A DNA stretch of 64,000 nucleotides from Tetramitus jugosus. Taxonomy: Eukaryota > Heterolobosea > Eutetramitea > Acrasida > Vahlkampfiidae. This document shows positions 61,254 to 64,000 of this stretch, one piece after another; within the stretch, counting starts at the first letter, position 1, and every line of letters begins with the position of its first letter. The notes below the pieces were generated by a model. The model saw only the letters and a program-made list of their open reading frames with translations. It did no database searches and was not told the origin of the DNA. Position numbers and translations under genes: made by a program. The stretch lies in NCBI GenBank assembly GCA_937625935.1, contig OW569352.1:186001-250000 (forward strand), written 5' to 3'.

Positions 61254-63446
61254 TCACTCCTGATTCACCAATTGTAGATTGTTCATGACAGACAAGTATT
61301 CAACATCTTGAATCGTGCGCTCCTGAGGATATCGAGTCAATAGAACACTACCTGTCAACAATGAGTGTTGCACAGTGGCACTGTGCTCTCTCTCTAATCG
61401 ATTCAAATCATTGGCTACACTTCTCAACTGATTGACATACTCTTGTTCTTCAGGTGTTCTGTCCGCTGCCTTCTTGCTCAATATTTCATGTGCTCTCTTT
61501 GCAACCAGTTCTTGTAGTTGAATCTGTTGATTGGCAGCAGTCATGGATGGAGATGACTTTGGTAGTTGTGCTTGTTGCTGTTGTTGTTGTGCAGTAATGA
61601 CACCAGATGTGTGCAATTGAGTCAAGTATTCGTTGACCATGTCATTGACATACTCTCTCTCAATCTGTGTCCTGTGTTGTTCAGGTATCAGGAAGATGCA
61701 TGTTCCACTGGCCAAGCTGTACTCTGGTTTGACATTGTGTCTCTGAGTGTGATTCAACAGAGCATTCGTGTACTGTTGCATGGCCAACACATAGGCTTGT
61801 TCCTCTGGTGTGCGATGCTTGGGATCCTTGAGAAAGATTTCTGTGGCACTCATGGCAATATCGTATTCATCGTCTTCGGACACGAGTAGCAAGTTGCCAC
61901 CACTACCACCACTACCACCACTCGTAGAAGATGATGATTGTTGATTGGCACCAGTAGTAGAAGAAGAAGAGGATGATGATTGTTGATGATGATTCAAATG
62001 AGATGACTTGTAGCTGCTGGGAGTGGTGGCTGTTGTTGTCAATGGAACAAGTGCAGCTGCACTGCTACTGGCTGCCAACAGTCGATGAAGACTGGCAGAT
62101 TTGATGTGAAGTGGTTGTTGAGAGATGGGACGATGGAATTGAACACTACCAGAGCCTTCATCATCATCATCATCATCATCACCATCATCATCACCACCAC
62201 CTGCACTCTCGTCATCATCACCTTTTACAATAATATTCTTTTCATCTTCATATCCATCATCATCCTCACCGTCATGCTCACCGCCGTCATCATTACCACC
62301 ATTTGTCGTATGATTCTCAACAGAAGCAGCAGCAGCAGCAGCAGCTAATTGTTGTTGTTGTAATGCTTGTTGCAACTTTAATTGTTCCATCAATTGTCGA
62401 ATCATTTGCATCCATTCGTTCATTTCATTGGCACTCGATGCTCTGAAACAGTGAACAGTGTCTGGATTGGTCAACATGAAAATATTCTTTTTGCTGCTGG
62501 CAGTGTTGGTAGTGACATTGGTGGTACTCGTGGGACTCATACTCGCCAATGCACTCAACAAACTATTGCTGTTGCTGCTGCTACTCTTGCTGTTGTGACT
62601 ACTGCCACCTGTTTTACTCGTGCTACTATTGTTGTCACTAGTAGAGTGATCATTGTCACTCAATTTGAATTGAATGTCTGATGATGACTGTTGTTGTGAC
62701 TGTTGTGATTGTTGTTGTGCTGCAGTCGTAGTAAACATAATTTTACCATTCATGGGTTCATTGGCCAAATAGTGAATCATGTCCATCTCTGTCATAATGT
62801 TGTTGCTGTTCATATTGCCACGAGTATAGTAGTATTCAATACCATCGGGTACCAACTTTAAGAAACACTTTTTCCATGCCTTCTTGTTGGCACTCTCCTT
62901 GCTCAATAGACCAACCTTGTACACTGTAGGTGAACGTTGGTCCAATGACTGTTGTGTGTCCATGATGACAATGGCATTGTTGCTACTGTTGTTGTTGTTG
63001 CTATTGTTGTTGTAGTTGTGATTGTAGTTGGAATGGCTTGAACTAGTGTCTTGATGATGATGATTGGATTGTTGATGATGAGTGAGTGGTGATGAATTGA
63101 TGGGAGAGTGATTAAAGTGATTACTGTTGTTATTGTTGTTCGATGATGATGATGATGAGTGCTTGGGTGTCAAGTTTCCACTGCTGCTACTACTGCTCGT
63201 ATCATTTGCATTGTCACTCCAATTGTCACCTGATGTTCTTCTGGGAGTGTTGGGAGAACTCCGTGGAGAATCAAAAATGTTTTGATTGTTGTTGTTGTTG
63301 CTGTTGGCTGTTGTCGGTGTTGGTGAATTGTTGTTGTTGTTACTATTATTGTTGGAAGCAGTGTCAGTCACGTTACTGTTCGTGTCCTTGGTCTTCCCAC
63401 TGCCACTACCTGGTTTTTTCACTTTGAAAATGTTGAATTTCTTCAT
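61254..63446 (-). CDS. PH-domain protein with low-complexity insert and tandem C-terminal repeats
   Basis: A 730-residue protein. It starts with a basic MKKFNIFKVKKPGSG, then about 160 residues of Asn/Ser runs. A PH domain begins at VYKVGLLSKESANKKAWKKC and FLKLVPDGIEYYY, is interrupted by over 100 Gln/Ser/Asn residues, and closes with NIFMLTNPDTVHCF and MNEWMQMIRQLM. Acidic and Ser-rich linkers follow. The C-terminus has two related units with the hallmarks HRTPEEQAYVLAM and DRTPEEQEYVNQL, each followed by a hydrophobic strand (GTCIFLIPEQHR; GSVLLTRYPQER). The repeat is not one I recognise. I chose the ATG at 63446. Confidence 0.75.
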   Translation of the reverse strand: MKKFNIFKVKKPGSGSGKTKDTNSNVTDTASNNNSNNNNNSPTPTTANSNNNNNQNIFDSPRSSPNTPRRTSGDNWSDNANDTSSSSSSGNLTPKHSSSSSSNNNNNSNHFNHSPINSSPLTHHQQSNHHHQDTSSSHSNYNHNYNNNSNNNNSSNNAIVIMDTQQSLDQRSPTVYKVGLLSKESANKKAWKKCFLKLVPDGIEYYYTRGNMNSNNIMTEMDMIHYLANEPMNGKIMFTTTAAQQQSQQSQQQSSSDIQFKLSDNDHSTSDNNSSTSKTGGSSHNSKSSSSNSNSLLSALASMSPTSTTNVTTNTASSKKNIFMLTNPDTVHCFRASSANEMNEWMQMIRQLMEQLKLQQALQQQQLAAAAAAASVENHTTNGGNDDGGEHDGEDDDGYEDEKNIIVKGDDDESAGGGDDDGDDDDDDDEGSGSVQFHRPISQQPLHIKSASLHRLLAASSSAAALVPLTTTATTPSSYKSSHLNHHQQSSSSSSSTTGANQQSSSSTSGGSGGSGGNLLLVSEDDEYDIAMSATEIFLKDPKHRTPEEQAYVLAMQQYTNALLNHTQRHNVKPEYSLASGTCIFLIPEQHRTQIEREYVNDMVNEYLTQLHTSGVITAQQQQQQAQLPKSSPSMTAANQQIQLQELVAKRAHEILSKKAADRTPEEQEYVNQLRSVANDLNRLEREHSATVQHSLLTGSVLLTRYPQERTIQDVEYLSVMNNLQLVNQE

Positions 63447-64000
63447 TGTTGTTTGTTGCTTGTTGTTGCTTGTAGACTTTTTGTGTTTTTTGTTCTCTTC
63501 TTTGGTGACGGTTTTGATGGACCACATGACACATGACAAATGATATTCCGCTCGGATTAACTTGACTCACACAATGGATTGATTGAATTGAATGATTAAT
63601 TGATTCATACAATAAAATTTGACAGATGTGCACAAAAAAGACCTGCACGGATGAAGTAATTGACAGAGCACTGAAATTTCCATGTTGAAGAGGCAGCACC
63701 GGAGAGCAGAACTGTATGGTTTCTTGGAGTGGTTTGGGGAACTTATTCTTACGCAACGTACTACAGAACAGGAAAAAACGTCCGACAGGAAACGAACACA
63801 CATAGAAAACATTCTTCGACGAGGCAACATAGCCTATATCAAGCTCCAGATGACATAAATGTTAATACGTGAAAATGCATTATTACACAGATCAAATTAT
63901 TGTATTGAAATTTTCGTTTATAAAAGTAAATATTTATATAGTATCTAATATTTATATATCTAATATTTATATTAATACAATGTTATCATTAATAATATTT
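63447..64000. other. AT-rich right-hand end of the window
   Basis: 554 bp without a recognisable gene. From about 63860 the sequence is almost only A and T, with repeated TCTAATATTTATAT units (about 63943-63975). This may be a promoter-distal or subterminal region, or DNA before a scaffold gap. Short minus-strand ORFs at 63567-63830 have no clear content. Confidence 0.4.

Noticed and set aside
62039-62348. Hydrophobic-looking small ORFs opposite the split-PH gene
   Set aside because: They are antisense readings of Asp/Ser triplet runs (ATC and ATG arrays), not membrane proteins.

Overview
The window is nuclear DNA of a protist that fits the heterolobosean genus Naegleria. Genes are dense, on both strands, mostly intronless or with one or two very short introns (54-181 bp, donors mostly GTATGT or GTAAGT). 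Proteins are rich in Asn, Gln, His and Ser runs. The gene set mixes typical eukaryotic orthologues (POLE2, COPS8, COMMD10, TTBK, AIR9, SNF5, COA4, profilin) with bacterial-looking enzymes (an RNA ligase, an ACC-deaminase-like PLP enzyme, a penicillin acylase). The genus is inferred from this overall picture; the species cannot be resolved from the sequence alone.

Layout. 1-10.6 kb: C-terminal part of a Doa10/MARCHF6 ER ubiquitin ligase, a possible nuclear protein, a RhoGEF, DNA polymerase epsilon subunit B, a longin R-SNARE, a secreted Ntn-hydrolase-like protein, a small hypothetical protein and a ZIP metal transporter. 11-16.4 kb: sterol 24-C-methyltransferase, JMJD7-like hydroxylase, a tocopherol-cyclase-like secreted protein, a small membrane protein and an RNA ligase. 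16.4-23.8 kb: three-exon COMMD10, a coiled-coil protein, a PH protein, three-exon COPS8, a three-exon tau-tubulin-kinase-like kinase ending in a CaaX box, and an unknown protein. 23.8-34.7 kb: a three-exon AIR9 microtubule protein, an unknown nuclear-type protein, the PLP enzyme, profilin, a small membrane protein and a SHAQKY-type Myb protein. 34.8-48.5 kb: membrane-anchored penicillin acylase, EngB GTPase, a kinesin with a ruined ATP site, Tpt1, an SNF5 protein carrying a Zn2Cys6 cluster, PLPBP and a helical-repeat probable mitochondrial protein. 48.5-64 kb: an IQ-motif protein, COA4, a degraded retroelement-like coding fragment abutting a tRNA-Leu(AAG) gene, a large HMG-box protein, NUDT17-like Nudix hydrolase, PhoD-like phosphatase, a large acidic protein and a split-PH-domain protein, ending in very AT-rich DNA.

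No operon-like pathway cluster is present; neighbours appear functionally unrelated, as is usual in eukaryotes. Thematic groups can still be seen: ubiquitin and cullin control (Doa10, COPS8, COMMD10), cytoskeleton (RhoGEF, AIR9, kinesin, profilin, TTBK), chromatin and transcription (SNF5, HMG, Myb), RNA repair and processing (RNA ligase, Tpt1, tRNA) and mitochondria (COA4, the helical-repeat protein). Several intergenic regions carry a TTGGCGC-type, E2F-like palindrome, including those beside POLE2, AIR9 and the kinesin. The most unusual items are the SNF5/Zn2Cys6 fusion, the retroelement remnant touching a tRNA gene, the pseudo-kinesin and the CaaX-ended kinase.
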